Source: Bacteroidetes/Chlorobi group bacterium ChocPot_Mid
GTDB taxonomy: Bacteria; Bacteroidota; Ignavibacteria; Kapaibacteriales; UBA2268
NCBI GenBank assembly: GCA_003731675.1
Contig: RCNQ01000108.1
Span: 1 to 32,139 of the forward strand
DNA length: 32,139 nucleotides
Direction of reading: 5' to 3'
Shown: in pieces, positions 8,681 through 17,458 of the stretch
How positions within the stretch are numbered: the stretch's first letter is position 1
Layout of the letters: every line of letters begins with the position of its first letter
Position numbers and translations under genes: made by a program
Notes under the pieces: generated by a model
Databases searched by the model: none
What the model was told of the DNA's origin: nothing
The model's input: only the letters and a program-made list of their open reading frames with translations

Positions 8681-9781
8681 ATGCAAACAGATATTGGTGA
8701 TTACATAAAAAAGAACATGAAGTTTTTGTCCAATCCTATTAGAGCCAAGAAAGCTGGTCATCCACCTGGAACTTTGACTTATACTGGCGAAGTAGCTGAT
8801 AATAAAGTAAAGCTTGATTTAATAACTTTTGACTCTGACTCTTGTAATGAATTTGAATTTGATAAAACAGATGAATTATTAGCAAAGTTCGATAAAGATA
8901 AAATTAACTGGATTAATGTAGTGGGGCTTCATGATGTGGAAGTTATAAATGAAACAGGTAATTTTTTTAATCTGCATCCCCTTGTTTTGGAAGATATTCT
9001 CAATACTCAGCAACAACCGAAAATTGACATTGAAGATGAGAACATTTTTATTACTCTCAAGATGTTGAAAGTCAATAAATCAGGGGATATCGATATTGAA
9101 CATGTAAGTTTTATACTCGGAAGTAATTATGTAATTTCATTTCAGGAAAGGCAACAAGATGTTTTTGATAATATCAGAGACAGATTAATCAATAATAAGG
9201 GTAAGGCAAGAAAAAGAACATCTGATTATTTATTCTATTTGTTAATTGATGCAGTAGTTGATAATTATTATTATGTTTTGGATAATATAAATGATAAGAT
9301 TGATGAACTGGAGCAAGCAATATATTTCAATCCTTCACATGATAATTTTCAAAAAATAATTGACTATAAAAAGCATTTGATACATTTGAAAAAATTGATT
9401 TATCCCTTGGAATCATGTATCAGAGAACTCCTTGATGATGAAGTATCGACAATAAACAACAATTATATTAAGTATTATAATGATGTGTTAGACCACTTGA
9501 AAAGCATAATACAGGACCTTGATGTGTTGCGTGAAATATTGATAGGTCATGTGGAGCTTTATATGTCTGCTTTAAACAATAAGATGAATAGCGTTATGAA
9601 GACTTTGACAATTGTAGCTTCAATATTTATTCCTCTGACATTTATAGCCGGGGTGTATGGTATGAATTTCAGATATATGCCTGAACTTGAGTCAAAATGG
9701 GGTTATCCGCTGATTCTGCTCATTATGTTAATTACAGGTTTGGGAATGTTGTTTTATATGAAAAAGAAAAAATGGTTTTAG
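8681..9781 (+). CDS. corA: Magnesium/cobalt transporter CorA
   Basis: A 366-aa CorA-family channel for divalent cations. The N-terminal cytoplasmic part includes the familiar HPPGTLTYTGE, HPLVLEDILNTQQQPK and a long charged helical section (about 190-300) forming the funnel. Two C-terminal membrane helices follow (about 305-325 and 340-360). The selectivity motif YGMNF sits at about 325-329 between them, and the protein ends in the basic KKKKWF. Length is usual for the longer bacterial CorA types. It forms pentamers in the inner membrane and mainly imports Mg2+. The next gene begins 21 nt downstream on the same strand. No Mg2+-sensing leader was recognised. There is no Shine-Dalgarno before the chosen ATG; the Met at residue 13 is an alternative start. 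Confidence 0.97.
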   Translation: MQTDIGDYIKKNMKFLSNPIRAKKAGHPPGTLTYTGEVADNKVKLDLITFDSDSCNEFEFDKTDELLAKFDKDKINWINVVGLHDVEVINETGNFFNLHPLVLEDILNTQQQPKIDIEDENIFITLKMLKVNKSGDIDIEHVSFILGSNYVISFQERQQDVFDNIRDRLINNKGKARKRTSDYLFYLLIDAVVDNYYYVLDNINDKIDELEQAIYFNPSHDNFQKIIDYKKHLIHLKKLIYPLESCIRELLDDEVSTINNNYIKYYNDVLDHLKSIIQDLDVLREILIGHVELYMSALNNKMNSVMKTLTIVASIFIPLTFIAGVYGMNFRYMPELESKWGYPLILLIMLITGLGMLFYMKKKKWF

Positions 9782-9802
9782 AAATCAAATAGAGGCTAAT
9801 TT

Positions 9803-10255
9803 ATGTCATCAATGAAAGTTATTAATGAATTTTTATCAGCAAAGAAATTTGCTCTTGTTGGAATGTCACGCAATCCTAAATCCTTTAGCCGTATGGTAAT
9901 GAAGGATTTATCTGCTATTGGCTATGATATTACTCCTGTTAATCCAAATGTTGAGGATATTGAAGGTAAAAGGTGCTACCGTTCTGTTACAGAATTACCT
10001 GATGATATTGACAGATTGTTGATTATGACCAATAAAGCAAATACAGATGCAGTTTTAACAGAAGCAATTCAAAAAGGAATCAAAAGTATTTGGGTGCAAC
10101 AGACTTCCGACACAAGTAATACTATGCAGATAGCTAAGTCAAATCATTTTGAAAATCTTATAACAAAAGAATGCATTTATATGTTTGCAAATCCGAAAGG
10201 CATACATAAATTCCACAGGTTTTTCAAGAAATTATTTGGCAAGATGCCAAAGTAA
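9803..10255 (+). CDS. CoA-binding domain protein (YccU-like)
   Basis: A 150-aa stand-alone CoA_binding_2 domain. The N-terminal Rossmann-type motif is FALVGMSRNPKSFS (about 16-29). It is followed by YDITPVNPNVEDIEGKRCY, the family's VNP/G pattern, and VTELPDDIDRLLIMTN. Related small proteins bind CoA or similar nucleotides, but their physiological role is not established. A GAGG Shine-Dalgarno lies about 7 nt before the ATG. It lies 21 nt after corA and may be co-transcribed with it. The basic C-terminus (HKFHRFFKKLFGKMPK) is unusual for the family, resembles an amphipathic cationic helix and might contact membrane or nucleic acid. Confidence 0.88.
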   Translation: MSSMKVINEFLSAKKFALVGMSRNPKSFSRMVMKDLSAIGYDITPVNPNVEDIEGKRCYRSVTELPDDIDRLLIMTNKANTDAVLTEAIQKGIKSIWVQQTSDTSNTMQIAKSNHFENLITKECIYMFANPKGIHKFHRFFKKLFGKMPK

Positions 10256-10332
10256 GCTAACAAATGGATTTTTAAGGCATACTTATTGATATAGTCAAGA
10301 AAAATTGATTTTATCAAATTATTAGGATAATT

Positions 10333-11007
10333 ATGACTATTGACTATATAATTGAGTTAGCTGAAAATAAAACGGTCTTCTATCAAGTTGATTTAAATCG
10401 AAAATACGACATTAAAGAAAGAGACAATGAACCTGAGTTCTGGGAACATCTTGACTTTCACAAATGCCCTGTTTGTACTTTGGATTCAACAAAAACAAAA
10501 TTTTGTCCTGCTGCTTTAGATATAAGCGATGTCCTTGACTTATTTAAAACAATAAAATCTTATGAATACGCTCAGGTAACAGTAAACACTAATGAGAGAA
10601 GTTATTTCAAAGAATGTGATGCACAAATGGTAGTTGGTTCACTTTTTGGTTTAATAATGGCTACCAGTCAGTGTCCTGTACTCAGAAAGCTAAAATCAAT
10701 GGCAGTCTTCCATCTTCCTTTTGCCACTTATGAAGAATCTCTGGCAAGAACAATTGCTTATTATTTATTGACTGACTATTTAGAATTTAATGGTAATGGT
10801 CAAATGGATAATAAATTGGATAGATTGAAAAAGCTTTATGAGGAACTTGAGATAGTCAACAGAAACTTGAAGAACAGGATAAATCAAGCGAGTATAGAAG
10901 ATTCCGCAATAAATGCTATTGTAAATTTCTTTTCACTTTCAATTTTGATTGGAAAATCACTTAATGAGCAAATTGAAGACCTGAGAGAATATCTTAAGCT
11001 ATTTTAA
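10333..11007 (+). CDS. Conserved hypothetical protein with CPxC...CP metal-site-like motif, 224 aa
   Basis: I do not know its function. It resembles, from memory, a widespread uncharacterised family (possibly DUF6901; name not certain) recognised by three blocks: HKCPVCTLDSTKTKFCPAA (43-61), MVVGSLFGLIMATSQCPVL (99-117) and AVFHLPFATYEESLARTIAYYLL (124-146). Cysteines 45, 48, 58, 95 and 114 with His43 and His127 could form a metal or Fe-S site. This is inferred from spacing only. The C-terminal third is helical and coiled-coil-like (KLDRLKKLYEELEIVNRNLKNR). No signal peptide is seen, so it is likely cytoplasmic. An AGGA site precedes the ATG. It is bounded by a possible AT-rich terminator and is probably transcribed alone or after the CoA-binding gene. 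Confidence 0.8.
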   Translation: MTIDYIIELAENKTVFYQVDLNRKYDIKERDNEPEFWEHLDFHKCPVCTLDSTKTKFCPAALDISDVLDLFKTIKSYEYAQVTVNTNERSYFKECDAQMVVGSLFGLIMATSQCPVLRKLKSMAVFHLPFATYEESLARTIAYYLLTDYLEFNGNGQMDNKLDRLKKLYEELEIVNRNLKNRINQASIEDSAINAIVNFFSLSILIGKSLNEQIEDLREYLKLF

Positions 11008-11048
11008 AAATGCAGTAAAAAGTTTTTAAATTGTATATCACTAAAATT

Positions 11049-11070
11049 AATAGTAAAAAATACTATTTTT
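11049..11070 (+). terminator. Possible AT-rich terminator
   Basis: A 7-bp inverted repeat, AATAGTA / TACTATT, with a 5-nt A loop and followed by TTT, lies about 40 nt after the 224-aa gene. The stem has only two G:C pairs, so it would be weak. Confidence 0.35.
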
Positions 11071-11087
11071 CAAAGAAAATTTGCATT

Positions 11088-11117
11088 ATTGACAATTTTA
11101 TTATAGTTTTAACTTTG
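11088..11117 (+). promoter_or_regulatory. Candidate promoter of the T9SS surface-protein operon
   Basis: TAACTTTG (11110-11117) fully matches the -7 consensus TAnnTTTG. ATTG (11088-11091) lies 18 nt upstream, a 3-of-4 -33 match with slightly short spacing. The leader to the ATG at 11140 would be about 18 nt. Confidence 0.35.
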
Positions 11118-11139
11118 GTATGAAAAGAAATTGTAATTA

Positions 11140-14100
11140 ATGCGAAAATTATTAGTAATATTATTTATATTGATAATATATTTTTCTGATTTGCTGAGTC
11201 AGGATATAGGTTCTGCATTTGAGGGAAAGCATTTTTACATTAGTTTTTTACAAAATGAGATACCGGATGCTGAAAGGGTATTTCTTCAGATAATAATGGT
11301 GAGTAATTATCCGGCAGATGTAATTGTCAAAATACCCGGTGAAAGTGACAAGCTGTATTCAATACCTTCAAATTACATACAAAAAATCTATATCAACAGT
11401 TCTCTTGAGTTAGTTGAGAACGAGATGATAGTTCAAAAGTCTATTGAAATAATATCAACTGTACCAATTTTGGTTTATACATTTAGCAGTCAGTTAAATT
11501 CAAGTAGTTGTTTCACAGCAGTACCTGTTAGTCAATGGGGGTATGAATATGTTGTTATGTCTTATCCGAATGACCAGTACACATCAAGTTTTGATTATTG
11601 GGGAAGGTTGGATTCAGCTCTTATGATACCAAGAAAAAGTGAATTTGTTGTAATGGCTTCAGAAAATGATACAAGAGTTGAAATAACCCCAAGAAGTGTA
11701 ACTCAGAGTTTGCGACAGAAAGACCAGCCACATTTTGTAACAATGCAAAAAGGTGATTGCTACTTGGTACAATCTTATGATTTCCCAATTGGTATGGGAG
11801 ATTTGACTGGTTCTCTTGTCAGAAGCGATAAACCTGTTGGTGTTATTTCGGGACATGTCAGAACAGCAGTACCGCAATTTATGGACAGGTATTTCGAGAG
11901 CAAAGACCATATTGCGACAATGCTTACACCAACAAATGCTTGGGGAAGACAGTTTTATTCAGTACCTTTTGAAATGCATAATGGCGGGGATTTATTCAGA
12001 ATAGTAACAATGACTAACAATACCGTTGTAAATGTTGAGATGGAAGACACTTCATTTTCATTTGTAATAGATAATGCTTTTTCATTTAAGGATTTACCTG
12101 CTATTAAAAAACCAGCTAAATGGTCATCAAATAATCCTGTTCAGATTGGTCAATTTATGATGAGAATAGGTGGAATTGAAGATAATTTTGATTACGACCC
12201 TGCTTTGGTAATACTTCCACCAGCTGAGCAATTCGTGCAGAAGATGATTTTTCAGACAGTAGGAAACGAACCTACAAATCCAGAGCAATTTGTGGGTTAT
12301 GAAATTTATGTCATTGCAAATAATGAGGCATTGAGTAGTTTGAAATTGAATAATGATTTGGTCAAAGATGCAAAACCTGAAATAAATAATCAGTTTTTTC
12401 CTGACTCTTTACATCATTGGGTAAGGATACCAATTTCTATGGGAAGTTACAGGCTATCTTGTGATTCAGGGAGTTTTTCAGGAATTGCTTATGCATTTGG
12501 CAGAGCGGACTCTTATGCATTGACATTAGGTTCGTCATTGAGTAATCCTTTTTCGAATGATTCATTGTCTCCTGAAATTGTAATTGGCGAGAATTGCGGA
12601 AATATCTCTGGGACTATTACTGAAGTTATGAATTCAGATGCTTCAGGATTGCTTTTTGCTGTTATGACTGATGCGAGTTTTAATTATTCATTTGAGTTGA
12701 ATCCTAAAATTATGGATTCTACATATTCTACAACTTTTACTGCAAGACCAAAAGATGTAATGAAGGACGGGAAGTTCGTTCTTGAGTATCGTGACAAAAA
12801 CGGAAATGGTAAAAATTATACATACAATTATTATGGTATTAATTTCAACGTTCCCGGAACGATAAGCTTGGGAGTGGTGAATAAAGGAGATACTAATTGC
12901 TTTAAGCATTCAATAAAAGTAAATGGAAATCAAACAGTGCAATTAGATTCTGTGGTCATTCGACCTGATAATGACAGAAGATTTGAATTTAAACCAAAAA
13001 CAGTACTACCTGCAACTTTATATCCTAACGATACTTACGAATTCGAAGTCTGTTTCCATCCCGATAGCTCCTTTGATGATTTATATCAATTATTATATTT
13101 TTATTTCGATTGTAACAGGTTTGATTCTTTGATAGTAATGGGAATGGTGAGATATCCTGATATGGAATTTGTTGGATGGGATTTTGGAGAAGTATGTCTT
13201 GGGGATACTGCCTGGGGTGAAATCAAAATAATAAATACAGGTAATGTATCAGTTTTAATTGATACATTAGATGAGATTCTGGCTAACAATCAATTTGAGA
13301 TTATTTTGAGGGATTCATTGGGAGCTAATTTGTTGCCAAAAAATCTTGGAGCTGGCGAAATAATGTTATTAAAAGTCAGGTATATTCCAAAAAATAAAGG
13401 ATATACAGAGAGAGTTATTACTGCTGTGAATAATTTAAATTTCCAAAATCAAATCAGACTTACAGGTACAGGAATAGCCCCATTTATAAGTTCGACAATA
13501 ATTGATTGGGGTAAAAGAAGAATTGGTTCGATAAATGATACTTTGATATACCTCAAAAATACAGGGGAATGTAAGGCAGATATTTATTATAACGGCTCAG
13601 ACGGAAACTTAATCCCATTTTTTATTGACAGTGTTAAGAATTTAAATACACAGATAGAAATAAATGATAGTCTGGGTTTATTCTTTTCGTTTAATCCTCC
13701 TCAAACACAAAATTATTTACTGGTTACATTTTTTAAGGTTGATTCACCAGGTCATGATTTGGTAAACGTAACAAAAAAAGGTGAAGGAACTCTGCCCATA
13801 ATAAAACCAATAAATATTGAATTTGACACAATTCCAATTTATTCTTTAAAGGATTCTTTATGTTTAGTAATAAAAAGTCTGGGGAATGAAAGACTTTGGA
13901 TTGATTTCAATTCAGTAAGCGGTGATGATAGTTGTTTTATAATTAATGGCAACAATACCTCCATTTTCAAGAACAGATATATTGAACCTGATTCTGCATT
14001 AATTATACCAATTACGTTTAATCCAAAAAAGTTAGGAATGAGCCAAATGACCATTTCATTAAAGCATGACGCATTTCCTGCTTTTAATCGCGGAGATACA

Positions 14101-15162
14101 TCCATAATAATAACGGGATACAGTGTTGAGGTGGATACATTGTCGCCAGATATATATTTTGAAAGTAATCTTGTTTATTTACCTTGTCATGATGATTTGT
14201 TACCTGTATATTTTAAGAATAATGGAAATGTGGATTTATCACTGGACAGTATCTCATTATCATCTGTGAATATTGATGCTAAATGGAATGATAATTTTAC
14301 ATTACCAATTATTATAAAGCCCGATTCTGTGATAACATTATTTGTAAAAATATTCCCAAAGGCAAATGAAACAGGAAAAATAAGTGTTTCCGGAGTATTC
14401 AATGATACAATACATTTTAAATCAGAGGATTTGGAAATTTTAATGAATGTTTTGCCCTTGTCAATTGATGATTTTGGCTTTTTGAATTATAAAATTGGTG
14501 ATAAAGCAACACTTATAATCAGTGGAAAATTTCCGAAAGGTGCACAGATAGCCGTAGATTTTAGTCTTGAGATTGAACTAAAACATAAGTATATGCATTT
14601 AATTAATAATGATTCTAAATTGATGATTATTGATGGCAATGATACAGCGAGATATGATTTGCCATTTTCTCAGACTTTAAATGGTATTGTCGGAAGAACA
14701 AAGGAGGAACTGAGAATAACTGATTCAAGCAGATGGCAGGTTCAGTTAGACTTTCTGACTTTGCTTGCAGAAAAGAATCAGACAACAATGACAGTAAAGG
14801 CAAAATCGGAAATTTGTTATTCTGAAGCAATACGACAGAGTGAATTAAACTTTTATGGAGTGTGTTCATTTGATATCAGAAGAGTTGAATTTGACGAAAC
14901 AGGACTTTTTGATATAGAAATATCACCCAACCCAGTCCGTGAAGAATTATGTATAAAAATTAATTTATTGTCGGATAATTGGATAAATCTTAGTATTTTT
15001 GATGAAAATGGAAAAAAAATTTTACAAAATGAAAATTATTTTTTGAAAAAGGGAACAAATTCTCTTATATTTGAACTTATGCCTTTGGCAAATGGAGTTT
15101 ATATTTTGTCCGCGAGGTCAAAATTGATGTTGAAAAATATAATGTTTATAATAACTAAATAA
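11140..15162 (+). CDS. Large T9SS-secreted surface protein: IgGFc-binding-like N-terminal domain, tandem ASH-type Ig domains, C-terminal sorting domain
   Basis: A 1340-aa exported protein. Residues 1-21 form a signal peptide (ILFILIIYFSDLLSQ). Residues about 25-480 resemble the IgGFc-binding-protein N-terminal domain (GKHFYISFLQNE near the start, VPILVYTFSSQLNSSSCFTA, then AVPVSQWGYEYVVMSYP). Repeated 100-110-residue beta-sandwiches of the ASPM/SPD2/Hydin 'choice-of-anchor' type begin near 568, 674, 783, 888 and 1002; two clear examples are DFGEVCLGDTAWGEIKIINTG and IDWGKRRIGSINDTLIYLKNTG. A further domain spans about 1106-1250. The last 80 residues are a T9SS sorting domain: IEISPNPVREEL, ISLSIFDENGK-like strand, ANGVYILSARS. 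The protein should cross the outer membrane and be anchored or released at the surface, perhaps as an adhesin. The barrel protein gene follows after 13 nt. Confidence 0.9.
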   Translation: MRKLLVILFILIIYFSDLLSQDIGSAFEGKHFYISFLQNEIPDAERVFLQIIMVSNYPADVIVKIPGESDKLYSIPSNYIQKIYINSSLELVENEMIVQKSIEIISTVPILVYTFSSQLNSSSCFTAVPVSQWGYEYVVMSYPNDQYTSSFDYWGRLDSALMIPRKSEFVVMASENDTRVEITPRSVTQSLRQKDQPHFVTMQKGDCYLVQSYDFPIGMGDLTGSLVRSDKPVGVISGHVRTAVPQFMDRYFESKDHIATMLTPTNAWGRQFYSVPFEMHNGGDLFRIVTMTNNTVVNVEMEDTSFSFVIDNAFSFKDLPAIKKPAKWSSNNPVQIGQFMMRIGGIEDNFDYDPALVILPPAEQFVQKMIFQTVGNEPTNPEQFVGYEIYVIANNEALSSLKLNNDLVKDAKPEINNQFFPDSLHHWVRIPISMGSYRLSCDSGSFSGIAYAFGRADSYALTLGSSLSNPFSNDSLSPEIVIGENCGNISGTITEVMNSDASGLLFAVMTDASFNYSFELNPKIMDSTYSTTFTARPKDVMKDGKFVLEYRDKNGNGKNYTYNYYGINFNVPGTISLGVVNKGDTNCFKHSIKVNGNQTVQLDSVVIRPDNDRRFEFKPKTVLPATLYPNDTYEFEVCFHPDSSFDDLYQLLYFYFDCNRFDSLIVMGMVRYPDMEFVGWDFGEVCLGDTAWGEIKIINTGNVSVLIDTLDEILANNQFEIILRDSLGANLLPKNLGAGEIMLLKVRYIPKNKGYTERVITAVNNLNFQNQIRLTGTGIAPFISSTIIDWGKRRIGSINDTLIYLKNTGECKADIYYNGSDGNLIPFFIDSVKNLNTQIEINDSLGLFFSFNPPQTQNYLLVTFFKVDSPGHDLVNVTKKGEGTLPIIKPINIEFDTIPIYSLKDSLCLVIKSLGNERLWIDFNSVSGDDSCFIINGNNTSIFKNRYIEPDSALIIPITFNPKKLGMSQMTISLKHDAFPAFNRGDTSIIITGYSVEVDTLSPDIYFESNLVYLPCHDDLLPVYFKNNGNVDLSLDSISLSSVNIDAKWNDNFTLPIIIKPDSVITLFVKIFPKANETGKISVSGVFNDTIHFKSEDLEILMNVLPLSIDDFGFLNYKIGDKATLIISGKFPKGAQIAVDFSLEIELKHKYMHLINNDSKLMIIDGNDTARYDLPFSQTLNGIVGRTKEELRITDSSRWQVQLDFLTLLAEKNQTTMTVKAKSEICYSEAIRQSELNFYGVCSFDIRRVEFDETGLFDIEISPNPVREELCIKINLLSDNWINLSIFDENGKKILQNENYFLKKGTNSLIFELMPLANGVYILSARSKLMLKNIMFIITK

Positions 15163-15175
15163 TAAAGGTTAAACT

Positions 15176-16009
15176 ATGAAGATTCGTTTACTTCCTTTAG
15201 CGGTAGCAGCGTTAATGCTGACATATATTGTTGATGTACATGCACAAGGTGGTGCAACACCATTAGGACCTGAGGATTTAGGTACAAGTATTTACTTAGG
15301 ACCTTGCTTTGGATATAACAGTGTAAGTCATGCAACCCAAAAGTTAGCTACCTTTGCAGGAGATGCTTACTGTCCATATTTTGAAGGCGGGACCGGTCAA
15401 GGTTTTTATGTAGGATTGACTTATGAACATCACTTAGGTCCAAAAATTGAGGAGTCAACCTCATCAATAATTGGAAGAGTGATTTACAGTATGTATCCTG
15501 GTAGTATGAAGCAACAGGGAGATAAATTCCCATCGTTAATTCCTGACCCTGTGGATCCTACTGGTTGGTCATTTACTACTACAGAGACAGAACATACAAT
15601 TGATATTACTTATAATGTATTAGCATTGGAGGTAATGTACAAGCAAAATGTAGCTGTTGATATTCCTTTAGGTATTACAGCCGGACCAACTTTTGAATAT
15701 CCATTGCAAAAGACAATCCTGCAGGAATATAATATTTTAACACCAAATAATGTCCAGTTTGCTAAATCTGATAAATATACCTATAAAAATAATGACAGGA
15801 CTGTTGTTGTTAAAGATGGTGATATTGAAAATGCTGCGGCAATCAGAATCGGGCTAAAGTTTGGTATTCAATATGAAGTTATAATTGGTGAGGGATATTA
15901 TATTGTACCCGCTGTTTATTATAATTGGAGTTTATTGAATGTTAAATCTGATGAGGATTACAGAATTAATGCTTTTCAGGTAGGTGTTGATATTAGATTT
16001 GCATTATAG
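15176..16009 (+). CDS. Outer-membrane beta-barrel protein, 277 aa
   Basis: The N-terminus MKIRLLPLAVAALMLTYIVDVHA is a classical signal peptide, cleaved before QGG. The mature part consists of alternating strands such as GTSIYLGPCFGYNSV, GQGFYVGLTYEHHLG and YIVPAVYYNWSLL. It ends in AFQVGVDIRFAL, close to the aromatic C-terminal strand of barrel proteins inserted by BAM. No enzymatic motif is seen. The block CPYFEGGTGQGFYVGLTYE may be diagnostic of a family limited to this group of bacteria (my impression, not verified). It is tightly coupled to the 1340-aa surface protein (13-nt gap, AAAGG ribosome site) and followed by a strong terminator. It is therefore the last gene of a two-gene unit and might help display or anchor that protein. 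Confidence 0.82.
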   Translation: MKIRLLPLAVAALMLTYIVDVHAQGGATPLGPEDLGTSIYLGPCFGYNSVSHATQKLATFAGDAYCPYFEGGTGQGFYVGLTYEHHLGPKIEESTSSIIGRVIYSMYPGSMKQQGDKFPSLIPDPVDPTGWSFTTTETEHTIDITYNVLALEVMYKQNVAVDIPLGITAGPTFEYPLQKTILQEYNILTPNNVQFAKSDKYTYKNNDRTVVVKDGDIENAAAIRIGLKFGIQYEVIIGEGYYIVPAVYYNWSLLNVKSDEDYRINAFQVGVDIRFAL

Positions 16010-16028
16010 GATTTTTAATTTTAATTTA

Positions 16029-16063
16029 GCGTCTGTAAATATTTTTACAGACGCTTTTTTTTT
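16029..16063 (+). terminator. Rho-independent terminator after the surface-protein operon
   Basis: Perfect 11-bp stem GCGTCTGTAAA / TTTACAGACGC with the 4-nt loop TATT, followed directly by nine T residues. It lies about 20 nt after the barrel-protein stop and separates it from the HIT gene. Confidence 0.93.
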
Positions 16064-16087
16064 AATACATAGAATTATGGTGAAATA

Positions 16088-16609
16088 ATGGAAGTATTGT
16101 GGGCAGCTTGGCGTTCAAAGTATATACAAGGTTTTAAAGACGAAAAGACAGACCCGAATAATAACCCTTGTTTTATTTGTGAAGCAGTAAATTCATCGGG
16201 AAAGGACAAGGAAATGCTTGTTGTAGAAAGAAAGAAGCATTGCTTTGTAATGTTAAATAAGTATCCCTATAACGGAGGACATACCTTGGTAGCACCTAAC
16301 AGACATGTAGGGGAACTGGAAGAATTGACAGATGAGGAATTACTTGAAATGATGCAGACAGTCAAAGAAACAACAAAAGCATTAAATAAAATGAGTAATC
16401 CCCATGGTTATAATATTGGTATTAATCTTGGGAGGGTATCGGGAGCTGGTCTGCCGGGGCATTTGCATATTCATATTGTCCCACGCTGGCATGGTGATAC
16501 AAGCTTTATGTCTATTTTATCTGACACCAAAGTTGTTTCACAATCTCTTGAAGAAACGCAGGAATTACTATCAAAAGCTTTTAAGAGCATTAAAGAAGAA
16601 AACAAGTAG
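16088..16609 (+). CDS. HIT-family nucleotide hydrolase/phosphorylase
   Basis: A 173-aa histidine-triad protein. The catalytic motif is GHLHIHIVPRWHGDTSF, with His125, His127 and His129. It opens MEVLWAAWRSKYIQ, which with CFIC (28-31) and the long form matches the subgroup related to bacterial AP4A phosphorylases or hydrolases. A CxxC pair in this subgroup often binds zinc. Likely reaction: attack on the alpha-phosphate of dinucleoside polyphosphates or nucleotide conjugates, in the cytoplasm. The true substrate is not evident. It starts 25 nt after the terminator T-run and ends 15 nt before the rsmA start, so HIT, rsmA and the PAP2 gene look like one operon. Confidence 0.93.
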   Translation: MEVLWAAWRSKYIQGFKDEKTDPNNNPCFICEAVNSSGKDKEMLVVERKKHCFVMLNKYPYNGGHTLVAPNRHVGELEELTDEELLEMMQTVKETTKALNKMSNPHGYNIGINLGRVSGAGLPGHLHIHIVPRWHGDTSFMSILSDTKVVSQSLEETQELLSKAFKSIKEENK

Positions 16610-16624
16610 TCCTTAAAAAATACT

Positions 16625-17458
16625 GTGGAAAAAATCTTACCAAAAAAGTCTCTGGGGCAAAACTTTCTTGTTGATAAAAATATATCAAGGAAAATCATTG
16701 ATTCTTTGGATATTCAGTCAAATGATGTTATTATCGAAATTGGTTGTGGTACAGGTGCTTTAACAGAGTTACTGTTGAATTCTAAACCAGATTTTTTAGT
16801 ATCATACGATATAGACCAGAGAGCTATTGATTCTGTAAAAAAATTATTGGCTAGCTCGAAATATAAGAATTTTGAAGTTATTCATTCGGACATCAGAAGC
16901 GTTCAAATCTCTGATATTGTCAAGAAATACAATTTGAATTCAAAGAAAGTTAAAGTAATCGGGAATATACCTTACAATATATCAGGGGATATTTTTTTCT
17001 GGATTTTTGAGCAATGTAGTTTTGTGGAAAAATCAGTCATAATGATTCAAAAGGAAGTAGCTCAAAGATTAACCGCCAAACCCAAGACAAAATCTTATGG
17101 AATAACCACAGTAGCTTTGAACCTGATAGGCAATTGCAGGTTACTTTTTGATGTAAGTCCAAAATGTTTTTATCCTGTCCCGAAAGTAACATCCACTGTT
17201 GTAGAAATTATACCTGATGATAAGAAGTATTCAAAAATTAATTTCAAAGAAATTATGATTCTTGTCAAAATGGCTTTTAATCAAAGAAGAAAGATTTTGA
17301 GGAATGCTCTGAAGGAATATATCAATGAGAAAATCGGAAATGAGCAGATTGAAACACTAACAGAAAGTATATCTCATTACTTAACCCAAAGAGCAGAACA
17401 ATTAACTGTAAATGATTTTATTCAGCTTTATAACGTTTTGAATGAATCTAAGAAATAA
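16625..17458 (+). CDS. rsmA: 16S rRNA (adenine1518-N6/adenine1519-N6)-dimethyltransferase (KsgA)
   Basis: A 277-aa enzyme of usual length. It dimethylates two adjacent adenosines in helix 45 of 16S rRNA during small-subunit maturation. The N-terminus PKKSLGQNFLVDKN is the family hallmark. The S-adenosylmethionine site is EIGCGTGALTELL (38-50), and the catalytic NxPY motif appears as GNIPYNISGDIFF (about 113-125). The start is GTG, chosen because it places the conserved PKKSLGQNF at the expected distance and no ATG lies nearby. Its last codons overlap the start of the PAP2-family gene by 17 nt in another frame, suggesting translational coupling. Confidence 0.97.
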   Translation: MEKILPKKSLGQNFLVDKNISRKIIDSLDIQSNDVIIEIGCGTGALTELLLNSKPDFLVSYDIDQRAIDSVKKLLASSKYKNFEVIHSDIRSVQISDIVKKYNLNSKKVKVIGNIPYNISGDIFFWIFEQCSFVEKSVIMIQKEVAQRLTAKPKTKSYGITTVALNLIGNCRLLFDVSPKCFYPVPKVTSTVVEIIPDDKKYSKINFKEIMILVKMAFNQRRKILRNALKEYINEKIGNEQIETLTESISHYLTQRAEQLTVNDFIQLYNVLNESKK

